From contig JAFGKO010000166.1 in NCBI GenBank assembly GCA_016928525.1, positions 1-59,215 of the forward strand: 59,215 nucleotides of DNA, given 5' to 3'. The position numbers and the translations under genes are program-made. Positions 7,351 through 16,204 of the stretch are shown here, in pieces (the stretch's first letter is position 1; the number at the start of each line of letters is the position of its first letter). Under the pieces are notes generated by a model that saw only the letters and a program-made list of their open reading frames with translations, had not been told where the DNA came from and searched no databases. This DNA comes from Anaerolineales bacterium (GTDB taxonomy: Bacteria; Chloroflexota; Anaerolineae; Anaerolineales; Villigracilaceae).

Positions 7351-10300
7351 ATGTCCTTCCTAAGCCCGATTTTGGAGACATTACCTTATCTAACTACACC
7401 AACCCCTTTTGGTTGGGTGGTGTGGCTCTTTTTGTTGGGGCTGACGGGGTACAGTCTGTATTTCTGGCGGCGTTATGGTTCGAAGTGGAAGGGACGTGAA
7501 TGGGGGATTTTCTTTGGGTTAGTGATTCTGATCCCGCTTGCGATTTTGTTCTTCGGACTGCGGATTTCTCCGATTAATGCATTGCCCCCACCGGGTGTGC
7601 CTACCGATCAGTTTGGCGCGGCGCTTTTGCCTTTTGCGGGTCTCCCCTGGATCCTGGGCGGTGGGTTGCTTGGACCGCTAGGCGCAGCCTTGTTGGGCGG
7701 CCTGACCGGCCTGCTGCGAGGCTTGTGGGACACGCATAGCCTGTTTACCATGCTGGAGATGGCGCTGTTGGGAGTGGTATTTTCGGCCGCAATCCGCCAG
7801 CGTTACCGGACATTATTGTTCCGCATGTTACGCCAGCCATTGGTGGCGATGATTGGATTGATTCCGATACAGGCTGTGTTATATGTGTTGGGAGCTTATT
7901 TCACCATCCCCGGCGATGCTTCGGTTAGACTGGATTATGCCCTGAGCAATGTGGGTGTCGTGACGCTGGCCTTTGCTGGGGAGATGCTGGTTGCTGGTCT
8001 GGTAGCGCAGATTCTGGCCGTGGCTTCCCCAGCCTTGTGGGGCGGGCAACGCGAGGTACAGCCTTCCCCCACAGAACGCAGCCTGGAAGCGCGCTTCCTG
8101 TTTGGTTCGGGAGTCTTTATCCTCTTATTGCTGATTACGTTGTTGATCGGTGACTGGATTGTAGCTGGCAACGCTGCCCGCCGCATGTTGCGAGACCGCT
8201 TGGGCGGCACGGCGCAGATGGCTTCACAGACTGTGCCGTTCTTCCTGGAGACTGGTCAAAACCTGGCTGAACAGATCGCAGCCAGTCCGCGTTTGTTGGA
8301 TACCGTCGATCCTGATTTGTCCGCTTTGCTGGGCGAGCAAATCCAGGTAGTGCCCTATTTTGATCAGGCATTTGTATTGGACTCCAACCGCGTATTGCTG
8401 GGTTGTTATCCCGCCTCTGCATGCCAGGCCTCTGCCTTGTTCCCGGAGGAAGATGCCGGCGTGTCCTTTGCCCTCAGTGATGTGCCCACCCAGGCGTACT
8501 CTATTCCTCCCGGTGGGACGAGTGATGTAGCGCGTGTATCCTTTATTGTGGCGATCAAAGATGAAGCGGGCCAGACACAGCGGGTTTTGCTCGGGCGTAC
8601 AGACCTGGGCATCAACCCGTTGACTCAACCTCTTATCCAGAGTCTCAGGGACATGGGTGCAATGCGCGGCAACGGGATATTATTGGATGACAATGGGATA
8701 ATCCTGTATCACCCGGATGCCACCCAGCTTCAAACCACCTATACCGGTCAGCGGGGTGACCAACCACTTTTCTACGATGAAACCGCCTCGGACGGCACGC
8801 GCCAAATGGTTTACTACCAGCCGGTAGCGGGGCGTGCCTGGTCGATTGTGCTCACCGTCCCCGCGCAGGAGACGCAGCAACTGGCGCTTGAGATTGCGTT
8901 GCCGCTTTCGTTGATGATCATTGGGTTGGCTTTCTTTGCCCTGGTTACCTTGCGTGTTGGCCTGCGCGTAGTGACTCGTTCGCTGCAAAACCTGGCTGGC
9001 GAAGCTGACCGGATTGCGCAGGGGCAGTTGGACCGTCCGTTGCAGGTGCGCGGAGATGACGAGATCGGGCAACTGGGACGCGCGTTCGAGCAGATGCGCG
9101 TCAGCCTGCAGGACCGCCTGGATGAGTTGAACAGGTTGCTGGCCGTGAGTCGGGGTGTTGCGTCCACTTTGAATATGGAGGAGGCGTTCAAGCCAGTCCT
9201 GGACGCGGCTCTGGCAGGAGACGCCAGTTCTTCACGAGTAGTGCTCTCACCACAACTATTGCCCGAGACTCCAATCGAGTTGCCTTCTTGTTTCTCGGCC
9301 GGTGAGTCGTGCAATGCGTATGCTCATTTAGATGAACAAATCTTGATTTTAGCGGAGCAACAGGAACGGGTTGTACTGGCTAATGTGGCTCGTTCACGCA
9401 ACCTGACTCTGGACGGAAATGCTCCCCGCCCGGCATCGCTGTTGGCGGTCGCATTGCGTCACAAGAAACGCTATTATGGTGTGCTGTGGGTAGCATACGA
9501 TTCGCCGCATGCCTTCTCAGAAAGCGATGTCCGTTTTGTCTCAACCTTGGCCGGGCAAGCTGCATTGGCTGCCGCCAATACACACCTGTTTCTGAATGTG
9601 GAAGTCGGCCGCCGCCAATTGGAAGCCATCTTGAACTCCACCCCTGATCCCGTTTTGGTGACCGACCCGAAGAGCCGCCTCCTTCTGGCAAATGCTGCTG
9701 CCGAGCAGGCGTTTGGTTCTAAATTAGGGATGCGTGAAGGCCAACCCACGCAACGTCTCATCCAGCAGAAACCGCTGCTCGACCTGTTGAATTCTGCCGG
9801 TGAAAAGCAATCCGTTGAAGTTCTGCTGCCAGATGGGCGTATGTATCTCGCTACGGCATCCTCGGTCATGGCGGACGGTCACCGCGTGGGTCGCGTGTGT
9901 ATTATGCGTGACGTGACCCATTTCAAGGAACTGGATACGCTTAAGTCCGAATTCGTCTCCACCGTCAGCCATGATTTACGCTCGCCGCTCACCCTGATGC
10001 GCGGCTATGCAACGATGCTGGACATGGTCGGAGAACTCAACGAGCAACAACAAAGTTATGTCAGCAAAATCATCACCGGTGTGGAAAATATGGCGCGGTT
10101 GGTCAATGATTTGCTTGACCTGGGCCGCATTGACATGGGCGTTGACTTACAGGTCGAACCGGTACTGGTATTGAATGTGTTGGAAAAGGTCACCAGCACG
10201 TTGCGGACGCAGGCTACCCAGAAAGATATCGAACTGAGTCTGGAACTCCCGAAGGACTTGCCGCATCACATCGACGCTGATCCCGCCCTGTTCCATCAGG

Positions 10301-10638
10301 CTGTTTACAACCTGGTAGAGAACGCCATTAAATACACCCCTGAAGGCGGACAAGTTTTCGTACGTGTTCGCATCTCTACTGAAAACCTGGTGTTTGAAAT
10401 CCAGGACACGGGTATCGGCATATCCCCCGAAGACATGCCACGTTTGTTCGAAAAATTCTATCGCGGCAAAGCCCGTGAGGCGCGCGCTCGCGTTGGCACC
10501 GGGCTGGGGTTGGCCATTGTCCGTTCAATTGCAGAGCGACATGGTGGTCGCGTCTGGGTCGAGAGCGAAGAAGGTAAGGGGAGTACCTTCTATTTGCAAA
10601 TACCAATAAGGCAGCCCATAGAGAGCAAGGCCCCATAA
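7351..10638 (+). CDS. large membrane sensor histidine kinase
   Basis: A 1095-residue kinase. Residues 1-235 contain several membrane helices. Residues about 250-530 form an extracellular Cache-like sensor between two helices. HAMP (about 540-595), GAF (610-750) and PAS (760-865) domains follow, then the phospho-acceptor STVSHDLRSPLT with His874 and an ATPase with NAIKYTPEGG, DTGIGI and GTGLGLAIV. It would sense an external signal and phosphorylate an unlinked regulator; none is adjacent. TATAAT at 7332-7337 lies only 13 bases before the ATG, giving a very short leader without a ribosome-binding site. Confidence 0.93.
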   Translation: MSFLSPILETLPYLTTPTPFGWVVWLFLLGLTGYSLYFWRRYGSKWKGREWGIFFGLVILIPLAILFFGLRISPINALPPPGVPTDQFGAALLPFAGLPWILGGGLLGPLGAALLGGLTGLLRGLWDTHSLFTMLEMALLGVVFSAAIRQRYRTLLFRMLRQPLVAMIGLIPIQAVLYVLGAYFTIPGDASVRLDYALSNVGVVTLAFAGEMLVAGLVAQILAVASPALWGGQREVQPSPTERSLEARFLFGSGVFILLLLITLLIGDWIVAGNAARRMLRDRLGGTAQMASQTVPFFLETGQNLAEQIAASPRLLDTVDPDLSALLGEQIQVVPYFDQAFVLDSNRVLLGCYPASACQASALFPEEDAGVSFALSDVPTQAYSIPPGGTSDVARVSFIVAIKDEAGQTQRVLLGRTDLGINPLTQPLIQSLRDMGAMRGNGILLDDNGIILYHPDATQLQTTYTGQRGDQPLFYDETASDGTRQMVYYQPVAGRAWSIVLTVPAQETQQLALEIALPLSLMIIGLAFFALVTLRVGLRVVTRSLQNLAGEADRIAQGQLDRPLQVRGDDEIGQLGRAFEQMRVSLQDRLDELNRLLAVSRGVASTLNMEEAFKPVLDAALAGDASSSRVVLSPQLLPETPIELPSCFSAGESCNAYAHLDEQILILAEQQERVVLANVARSRNLTLDGNAPRPASLLAVALRHKKRYYGVLWVAYDSPHAFSESDVRFVSTLAGQAALAAANTHLFLNVEVGRRQLEAILNSTPDPVLVTDPKSRLLLANAAAEQAFGSKLGMREGQPTQRLIQQKPLLDLLNSAGEKQSVEVLLPDGRMYLATASSVMADGHRVGRVCIMRDVTHFKELDTLKSEFVSTVSHDLRSPLTLMRGYATMLDMVGELNEQQQSYVSKIITGVENMARLVNDLLDLGRIDMGVDLQVEPVLVLNVLEKVTSTLRTQATQKDIELSLELPKDLPHHIDADPALFHQAVYNLVENAIKYTPEGGQVFVRVRISTENLVFEIQDTGIGISPEDMPRLFEKFYRGKAREARARVGTGLGLAIVRSIAERHGGRVWVESEEGKGSTFYLQIPIRQPIESKAP

Positions 10639-10659
10639 CTGATAATTTGGTATATAATT

Positions 10660-10693
10660 CGCCTTCGCTCTCGCGGTGCGAGGGCGTCTTTTT
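10660..10693 (+). terminator. probable terminator after the sensor kinase
   Basis: A hairpin with stem CTCGC/GCGAG (10670-10682), an asymmetric internal bulge and a lower CGCC/GGCG pair is followed by TCTTTTTG. A TATAAT at 10653-10658 directly precedes it. It could therefore end the kinase transcript, or act as a leader attenuator of the potassium permease gene if that TATAAT is a promoter. Confidence 0.55.
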
Positions 10694-10726
10694 GCGTATG
10701 GTTCGCAATGGAAGAATGAAGGTAAT

Positions 10727-12673
10727 ATGCAAACTCAAGAAGAATCCACCCGTCAGACCATCATGCATCGTGAGGCGGGCTATACGCCGCCTCGCTCCCT
10801 CAGTCATTGGCTGATCGGCCGTCCGCTTTCGACAGCGGATGCGCCGCATGAAACGATTGGCAAGGCCATTGGCCTGGCCGTCTTTGCCTCGGATGCGCTT
10901 TCATCTACCGCTTACGCTACGCAGGAAATCCTGGTCATCCTGGCTGCAGCGGGGACAGTTGCCTTCGGGTATGTATTTCCAATTTCGATTGCAATTGTGG
11001 CCTTGCTGGTCATTGTCGCGCTTTCTTATGAGCAGGTCATTCATGCGTACCCTGATGGTGGTGGGGCTTATATCGTTGCCCATGATAACCTGGGCAGGTT
11101 CTATGCGCTGATCGCGGCTTCAGCCTTATTGACAGACTATATCCTGACAGTTTCGGTTTCGATTTCATCGGGTGTAGCGCAGATTGTCTCTGCCTATCCG
11201 GCATTGGATCAATATCGTGTGCCTATTGCTGTCGCGGCAGTGTTTTTGATCATGTTGATTAACCTGCGTGGTGTGCGCGAATCCGGGGCAGCCATTGCGA
11301 TACCAAGCTACTTCTTTATTGTCATGCTGTACGCTTTGGTTGGGACCGGCCTTGTGCGCTATTTCTTTGGTTCGCTGGGCGCAGTGGTTGACCCTCCGCA
11401 CCTGGAAACCCTGGAGCCTCTGGCCGCCATTACCCCCTTCCTGATTTTGCACGCCTTCTCCAGTGGCACAGCTGCCCTGACCGGAATCGAAGCCATATCC
11501 AATGGCATCACGGCCTTTAAAGAACCACGTAGTAAGAATGCCGGCATTACCCTGATCTATATGGCCGCAATCTTGAGTACCCTGTTCATCGGTATTTCCT
11601 TCCTGACTGGGCAAGTGCACGCTATTCCCTCCGAGCAAGAGACTGTTATTTCGCAGTTGGCACGCACAATTTTTCATGGGCAGGGCATTTTGTACCTGGC
11701 TATCATATTTGCCACTACCGTCATTTTGATCCTGGCAGCTAACACCGCTTTTGCCGGTTTTCCGCGCTTGAGCGCATTGATGGCGAAGGATGGTTTCCTG
11801 CCTCGCCAGTTGACCTACCGTGGCAGTCGCCTGGTACATTCCTATGGTATTGTCAGCTTGGCGCTGATCGCATCTGCGTTGGTTGTGATTTTCCAGGCCA
11901 GCGTAACGCGCTTGATCCCGCTCTATGCAATTGGTGTATTTTTATCCTTTACCCTGGCACAGTTTGGGATGTCTCGCCGTTGGTGGAAGAGCGGCAGGTT
12001 GAATCCCGGCGAAGAAAAAGTCGAATCAGGTTCTACATTGCGTTACGAGAAAAATTGGCAGACCAAGATGTTTGCCAATAGCTTTGGCGCTTTGTGTACA
12101 GGTATCGTCATGGTGATTTTTGCCGTCACCAAGTTCCATGATGGGGCCTGGGTTGTACTGATCCTGATCCCATTACTCGTAGTTATGTTCCAGATGATCA
12201 ACCGCCACTATCGTGGGTTGGCAACCCGCCTCTCGCTGGAAAAATTCGGGGGTCCGCCTCCGCAAGCCACTCGTCACCGGGTGATCCTGCCGCTCAGTGG
12301 CGTGCACCAGGGATCGCTGGAGGCGTTGCGTTATGCGCGCCTGCTTTCGAATGATGTCACGGCGGTACATGTTTCGATGGATCCTGTCGAAACCGAGAAA
12401 GTCCAGAAAAAATGGGAGATGTGGGGAGAAGGCACGCGCCTGGTGATTGTTGATTCGCCCTATCGTCTCTTCCTGGAACCTTTGCTTGCCTATCTCGAAG
12501 AGATTATCGATCAACGACAACCGAACGAAACCATCACGATCGTGGTGCCAGAGTTTGTTCCGTCCGAGCGCTGGCATAATTTCTTGCACATGCAAACAGC
12601 CAAATTACTTCGTAGCGAGTTGCTCTCAAAACCGGGTGTCGTGGTTACCAACGTGCCTTATCAGGTGTTCTAA
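10727..12673 (+). CDS. KimA-like APC-superfamily potassium permease
   Basis: A 648-residue membrane protein. About 12 helices of the APC fold occupy residues 45-490, with conserved SSTAYATQEIL and AYPDGGGAYIVA. A cytosolic universal-stress-like domain follows (about 520-648: RVILPLSGVHQGSLEALRYARL). That layout matches KimA (YdaO), a K+/H+ symporter inhibited by cyclic di-AMP. ATG at 10727 has an AAGG site and avoids the terminator region. Two RCK proteins follow in the same direction, strongly supporting a potassium role. A general amino acid permease is the main alternative. I saw no ydaO-type riboswitch in the short leader. Confidence 0.82.
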   Translation: MQTQEESTRQTIMHREAGYTPPRSLSHWLIGRPLSTADAPHETIGKAIGLAVFASDALSSTAYATQEILVILAAAGTVAFGYVFPISIAIVALLVIVALSYEQVIHAYPDGGGAYIVAHDNLGRFYALIAASALLTDYILTVSVSISSGVAQIVSAYPALDQYRVPIAVAAVFLIMLINLRGVRESGAAIAIPSYFFIVMLYALVGTGLVRYFFGSLGAVVDPPHLETLEPLAAITPFLILHAFSSGTAALTGIEAISNGITAFKEPRSKNAGITLIYMAAILSTLFIGISFLTGQVHAIPSEQETVISQLARTIFHGQGILYLAIIFATTVILILAANTAFAGFPRLSALMAKDGFLPRQLTYRGSRLVHSYGIVSLALIASALVVIFQASVTRLIPLYAIGVFLSFTLAQFGMSRRWWKSGRLNPGEEKVESGSTLRYEKNWQTKMFANSFGALCTGIVMVIFAVTKFHDGAWVVLILIPLLVVMFQMINRHYRGLATRLSLEKFGGPPPQATRHRVILPLSGVHQGSLEALRYARLLSNDVTAVHVSMDPVETEKVQKKWEMWGEGTRLVIVDSPYRLFLEPLLAYLEEIIDQRQPNETITIVVPEFVPSERWHNFLHMQTAKLLRSELLSKPGVVVTNVPYQVF

Positions 12674-12703
12674 CCAACAGGCAGTAATTCAAGGAGAATT
12701 TAT

Positions 12704-13366
12704 ATGAACTTCTTTGTGATTGGATGCGGGCGGGTCGGATCCGAATTGGCTTTTCGCCTGTATAAAAATGGACATAAAGTTGTTGTAATCGATAAGAACC
12801 GGGAAGCACTCAACGGGCTTCCGCCTGAGTTTCGCGGCAGGATCATCGAAGGTGACGTACTGGCCGAACAAATGCTTGAGCGTGCCGGCATTGCTGAAGC
12901 GGATGGTATAGCGATCGTAACGAATTCAGATACGCTCAATGCGGTCGTTGGACACATGGCCAGAACGATCTATAGAGTACCGATCATCGTCACACGCAAT
13001 TATGACCCTGTTATGCTGCCAGTGCTCCAAGCTTTTGGTTGTAATGTTGTAAGTTCCACTAGCTGGGGTGCGCAGCGTATTCAAGAGTTGCTGCTTGACC
13101 CCTCCTTCCGCTCGATCTTTTCAGCAGGAAATGGGGAGGTGGAAATCTACGAGATGTTGGTTCCTCTCGCCTGGGATGGAAAGCCGCTGGGCGACCTGCT
13201 GCGAGACAACCCGGACTGCCTGCCAGTTGCGTTGACCCGGGCCGGTCGCGCCCTTCTGCCAAATACCGAGACAGGCTTGCAAGCGGGCGATATGCTCAAT
13301 GTCAGCGCCACGTTTGCTGGTATTAAGGCTCTACGTTTGCATTTGGATTCAGGAGCGGAGGTATAA
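12704..13366 (+). CDS. TrkA/KtrA-type RCK protein, first copy
   Basis: A 220-residue cytosolic regulatory subunit of potassium uptake. The Rossmann RCK-N domain carries GCGRVGSELA (about residues 8-17) for NAD(H) or nucleotide binding, and the acidic VVIDKN follows at the end of strand two. A C-terminal RCK-C domain (about 140-215) fits the family. It has AAGGAG before ATG 12704 and lies 30 bp after the permease. A second RCK gene follows almost immediately. The pair could form a heteromeric gating ring. Confidence 0.9.
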   Translation: MNFFVIGCGRVGSELAFRLYKNGHKVVVIDKNREALNGLPPEFRGRIIEGDVLAEQMLERAGIAEADGIAIVTNSDTLNAVVGHMARTIYRVPIIVTRNYDPVMLPVLQAFGCNVVSSTSWGAQRIQELLLDPSFRSIFSAGNGEVEIYEMLVPLAWDGKPLGDLLRDNPDCLPVALTRAGRALLPNTETGLQAGDMLNVSATFAGIKALRLHLDSGAEV

Positions 13367-13367
13367 C

Positions 13368-14039
13368 ATGTTTGTAATTGTTGCTGGTGGCGGCAGGACA
13401 GGTTCTCAATTGGCGCTGGTGCTTCTCTCCGGAGGGCATCAGGTGCTTGTGGTGGAACATCGCCGCGAAATGTTGACTCGCCTGCATCAAGAATTGCCCA
13501 CCGAGGCAATTTATGAAGGTAATGCATCTGATCCAACTGTATTAGAGCAGGCAGGTATCCGTAAAGCAAACGTGATAGCGGCCTGTACGTCAGATGATAC
13601 TGTAAATCTGGCGCTCTGTTTCCTGGCGCGAAAAATGTTTGGCGTACCGCGCACAATTGCACGTGTCAACAATCCGCGCAACGCCTGGTTGTTCGATGAA
13701 AATTTCCATGTGGATGTGGCGCTCAATCAGGCCAATGTGTTCGCCAGCTTGATCCAGGAGGAAATGTCGCTGGGCGATATGATGACCTTGCTCAAACTGC
13801 GTCGCGGACGCTATTCACTGGTCGAAGAAAAAGTACCCCCTGGCGCTAAGGCGATTGGTGTGGCCCTGAAAGACCTGGGCTTGCCAGATGAATGTGTCAT
13901 CGCCGCTATTATCCGAGACGGCAAAGTCACCCTCCCGCGAGGGAATACAACCTTCCAGAAAGACGATGAAGTATTAGCAGTGACCGACCCCGATGGCGCG
14001 CGCCAATTGGCTGCCTTGCTGGCGCCCATTAGGGATTAA
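13368..14039 (+). CDS. TrkA/KtrA-type RCK protein, second copy
   Basis: A 223-residue paralogue of the upstream RCK protein, with AGGGRTGSQLA at residues 6-16, VEHRRE in place of the usual acidic strand end, and a TrkA-C domain from about residue 140. The ATG at 13368 follows the upstream stop by one base and has AGGAGCGGAGG nearby, so the two are co-translated. Its divergence from the first copy suggests distinct nucleotide preferences. This is an inference from composition, not shown by the sequence. Confidence 0.9.
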   Translation: MFVIVAGGGRTGSQLALVLLSGGHQVLVVEHRREMLTRLHQELPTEAIYEGNASDPTVLEQAGIRKANVIAACTSDDTVNLALCFLARKMFGVPRTIARVNNPRNAWLFDENFHVDVALNQANVFASLIQEEMSLGDMMTLLKLRRGRYSLVEEKVPPGAKAIGVALKDLGLPDECVIAAIIRDGKVTLPRGNTTFQKDDEVLAVTDPDGARQLAALLAPIRD

Positions 14040-14067
14040 GGTTATCATCGCGATCCCCGATTCAAGT

Positions 14068-14096
14068 TTGACCGATGTTAGGCGTTACGGTATAAT
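14068..14096 (+). promoter_or_regulatory. sigma-70-type promoter of the rpmH operon
   Basis: TTGACC (14068-14073) and TATAAT (14091-14096) are separated by 17 bp, close to the ideal housekeeping promoter. It starts about 65 bp before rpmH and after the potassium operon, so it is likely the main promoter for rpmH through jag. Confidence 0.85.
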
Positions 14097-14167
14097 ACCG
14101 TGCCACTTCAACAGGTAGTCCCAGCATTGGGAAAAGCAATTATCTTTTATATGAGGAAAGAAAGTAT

Positions 14168-14338
14168 ATGACGAAACGAACGTATCAACCCAAAATCCGC
14201 CGCCGTGTGCGCGTACATGGTTTTCGCAAACGTATGGCCAGCGCAGATGGGCGTAATGTACTCAAGCGCCGCCGCTTGCGCGGCCGCTATCGTTTGGCTA
14301 CGAAAGCCAACGAGCATGTCAAGAAGGTGCGGTGGTAG
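14168..14338 (+). CDS. rpmH: ribosomal protein L34
   Basis: A 56-residue, very basic protein reading [19 protein letters not shown] at the start and ending in KKVRW. It contains the invariant L34 blocks KRTYQP, HGFRKRM and [14 protein letters not shown]34 is a small structural component of the large ribosomal subunit. An AGGAAAGAAAG purine stretch precedes the ATG. The neighbouring rnpA and yidD confirm the identity. dnaA, which often lies upstream of rpmH, is absent here. Confidence 0.98.
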   Translation: MTKRTYQPKIRRRVRVHGFRKRMASADGRNVLKRRRLRGRYRLATKANEHVKKVRW

Positions 14339-14430
14339 GTTCGCCAACCGGTTTGACCTGCGTGGCGGAGTCGGTTACCCCCTGTGTAATGCTTTGAAGC
14401 AACCAGAACAGTTGGCATTTCGAGGTACGG

Positions 14431-14784
14431 GTGCAGCGCAAATTCCGCCTGACCCGGTCGACTGATTTCAAGCGGGTGCGGCGCACAGGCAAGTCTTATG
14501 CCCACCCGTTTGTCGTGTTGGTGGTACAAGCCAGTGAAGCACCCAGGGTGCGTGTAGGGGTGACAGTCGGTCGGTCTGTCGGTGGAGCCGTGCAACGGAA
14601 CAGAGCCAAGCGCCTCTTGCGCGAGGCAATTCGTCCATTGCTGCCCGATTTGCTCCCCGGTTGGGACTTGATCCTGATTGCCAGACCAGCACTTCTCCCC
14701 TCTAAGACCCTGCAGGAAATCCGCCAGGTGCTGATAAGTCTGCTTCGTCGCGCGCAACTTATACCCCTTTCTGATGAAAGCTGA
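14431..14784 (+). CDS. rnpA: ribonuclease P protein component
   Basis: A 117-residue basic protein that assists the catalytic RNase P RNA in tRNA 5' maturation. The signature [13 protein letters not shown] is at about residues 56-68, and the N-terminal [18 protein letters not shown] is typical. The start is GTG at 14431 with GAGG eight bases upstream. It overlaps yidD by 11 bp. The RNA subunit gene is not in this window. Confidence 0.96.
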   Translation: MQRKFRLTRSTDFKRVRRTGKSYAHPFVVLVVQASEAPRVRVGVTVGRSVGGAVQRNRAKRLLREAIRPLLPDLLPGWDLILIARPALLPSKTLQEIRQVLISLLRRAQLIPLSDES

Positions 14785-15067
14785 ATTTTACTTGCCGAAC
14801 GATTACCCCAATGAGCCGCGCCTGCGTGACCTCCCGCGTACGCCGCGGAATTGGGCGCGCCTAGTGTTACTGGCATTGATTCGGCTATATCAAATGACCA
14901 TCTCGCGTGGCCTGCCAGAAGGGACATGCCGGTTCTATCCGTCGTGCTCTCACTATGGCTATCAGGCCATCTACAAGTATGGTGTGCTAAAAGGCTCAAT
15001 AATGGCTGTCTGGAGGGTGCTGCGTTGCAATCCCTTCAACGATGGCGGCTATGACCCTGTCCTCTAG
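14774..15067 (+). CDS. yidD: membrane protein insertion efficiency factor YidD
   Basis: A 97-residue protein. The YidD block [22 protein letters not shown] starts near residue 53 and [13 protein letters not shown] ends the protein. YidD is an amphipathic inner-membrane-associated factor that helps YidC-dependent insertion. It overlaps rnpA, the usual arrangement, but here a lipoprotein gene separates it from yidC. The N-terminal 28 residues are longer than in many homologues. Confidence 0.95.
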   Translation: MKAEFYLPNDYPNEPRLRDLPRTPRNWARLVLLALIRLYQMTISRGLPEGTCRFYPSCSHYGYQAIYKYGVLKGSIMAVWRVLRCNPFNDGGYDPVL

Positions 15068-15083
15068 GAGAAAATTCACCTCG

Positions 15084-16193
15084 ATGAAACCGAAGTTTAT
15101 GCTTTTTATGCTTGTGGCTGTTCTTGCCGCTGTTTTGCTAAGTGGCTGTTCAGGCCAGGGACTAAACAACAGTTGGCCGGGACTAGCCAGTGATGGCGAG
15201 ATTGCTTATCTGGCATCCGGGCAATATTTGTACGCCATAAGGCTGAACGATGGCAAAGAAATCTGGCGCTATCCGGCCAAGTCCAGCAACAGCCTTCAGT
15301 TTATTGCGCAGCCGGTGATTGCACCTGATGGAACAATTGTCGTCGGTTCGGCTGGTTCGGACCATCGCCTGGTGGGGCTTGATCCAGCCAGCCTTAGCGG
15401 TGATACCGTTAAAACTCCCGCGGAAAAATGGACCTTCACTGAGGCCAAAAGCAGTTGGATCGCTGGCACTCTTATCCTGGACAATAAAGTTTTTGCTCCT
15501 AATTCTGATGGAGTATTGTACGTGCTCGATCTCCAGGATGGTTTTTCTTCCAAACCTGCTCTACAAAAGATTGACCTGGGTGGTGCGCTTTGGGCACAGC
15601 CGAGTACGGATGGGAATCTGGTCTACGTCTCCTCTGTGGATCATTTTCTGTACGCAATCGACCCGGTTACGTATGAATTTGCCTGGCCTGCCATCGATCT
15701 GGGCGGCGCGGCCCCTGGCACTCCGTTGGTTGGCCCGAATGGCGACCTGTATATCGGGTCATTTGCTTCTGAGGTCGTTAAAGTGGATCCCGCTACCGGG
15801 AAGGATACTCTCTTGACCAGCACGCAGGGCTGGGTTTGGGGTGGACCCGTGACCGATGGACAGAATATCTATTTCGGAGACCTGGAGGGGAATTTGTTTG
15901 CTGTGGACGCCGCCAGTGGGAACCAGTCCTGGTCTATCCAGCCCGATGGCCCGGTAGTTGGCAGTCCTTTGTTGACAAACGATGTCATTGTGTTTGCCAC
16001 CGAGTCCGGCTCTGTATATGCTGTGGACACTGACGGAAAGATTGTCTGGCAGCGGGAGGTGGGCGGACAGATTTACACATCACCTGTTACCGGCGTTGAC
16101 AGGATCATCGTCGCTCCTTTGCAAGCCGAATTTGCATTAGCAGTGCTCGATACCAGTGGGAACCAGGTTTGGACTTTCATACCTGAGAAATAA
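15084..16193 (+). CDS. PQQ-like beta-propeller lipoprotein
   Basis: A 369-residue secreted lipoprotein. A hydrophobic signal ends in LLSGC, placing the lipidated Cys at residue 22. The mature part repeats blades such as YAIRLNDGKEIWRYPAK, LYAIDPVTYEFAWPAI, LFAVDAASGNQSWSIQ and VYAVDTDGKIVWQREV, giving seven to eight PQQ/BamB-like blades. It is probably a binding platform outside the cytoplasmic membrane. BamB of diderms serves outer-membrane assembly, which a monoderm would not need. Its place between yidD and yidC suggests a role with membrane insertion or secretion, which is an inference. ATG 15084 lies after an AGGAG site. Confidence 0.88.
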   Translation: MKPKFMLFMLVAVLAAVLLSGCSGQGLNNSWPGLASDGEIAYLASGQYLYAIRLNDGKEIWRYPAKSSNSLQFIAQPVIAPDGTIVVGSAGSDHRLVGLDPASLSGDTVKTPAEKWTFTEAKSSWIAGTLILDNKVFAPNSDGVLYVLDLQDGFSSKPALQKIDLGGALWAQPSTDGNLVYVSSVDHFLYAIDPVTYEFAWPAIDLGGAAPGTPLVGPNGDLYIGSFASEVVKVDPATGKDTLLTSTQGWVWGGPVTDGQNIYFGDLEGNLFAVDAASGNQSWSIQPDGPVVGSPLLTNDVIVFATESGSVYAVDTDGKIVWQREVGGQIYTSPVTGVDRIIVAPLQAEFALAVLDTSGNQVWTFIPEK

Positions 16194-16204
16194 GGATTTG
16201 AAAT

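Noticed and set aside
10639..10726. cyclic di-AMP (ydaO) riboswitch before the KimA-like gene
   Set aside because: The gap is under 90 bp and holds only a simple terminator-like hairpin, too short for that riboswitch class.
14041..14168. possible chromosomal origin next to rpmH
   Set aside because: dnaA and dnaN are absent, no cluster of TTATNCACA-type boxes is visible, and the upstream genes are potassium transport genes.
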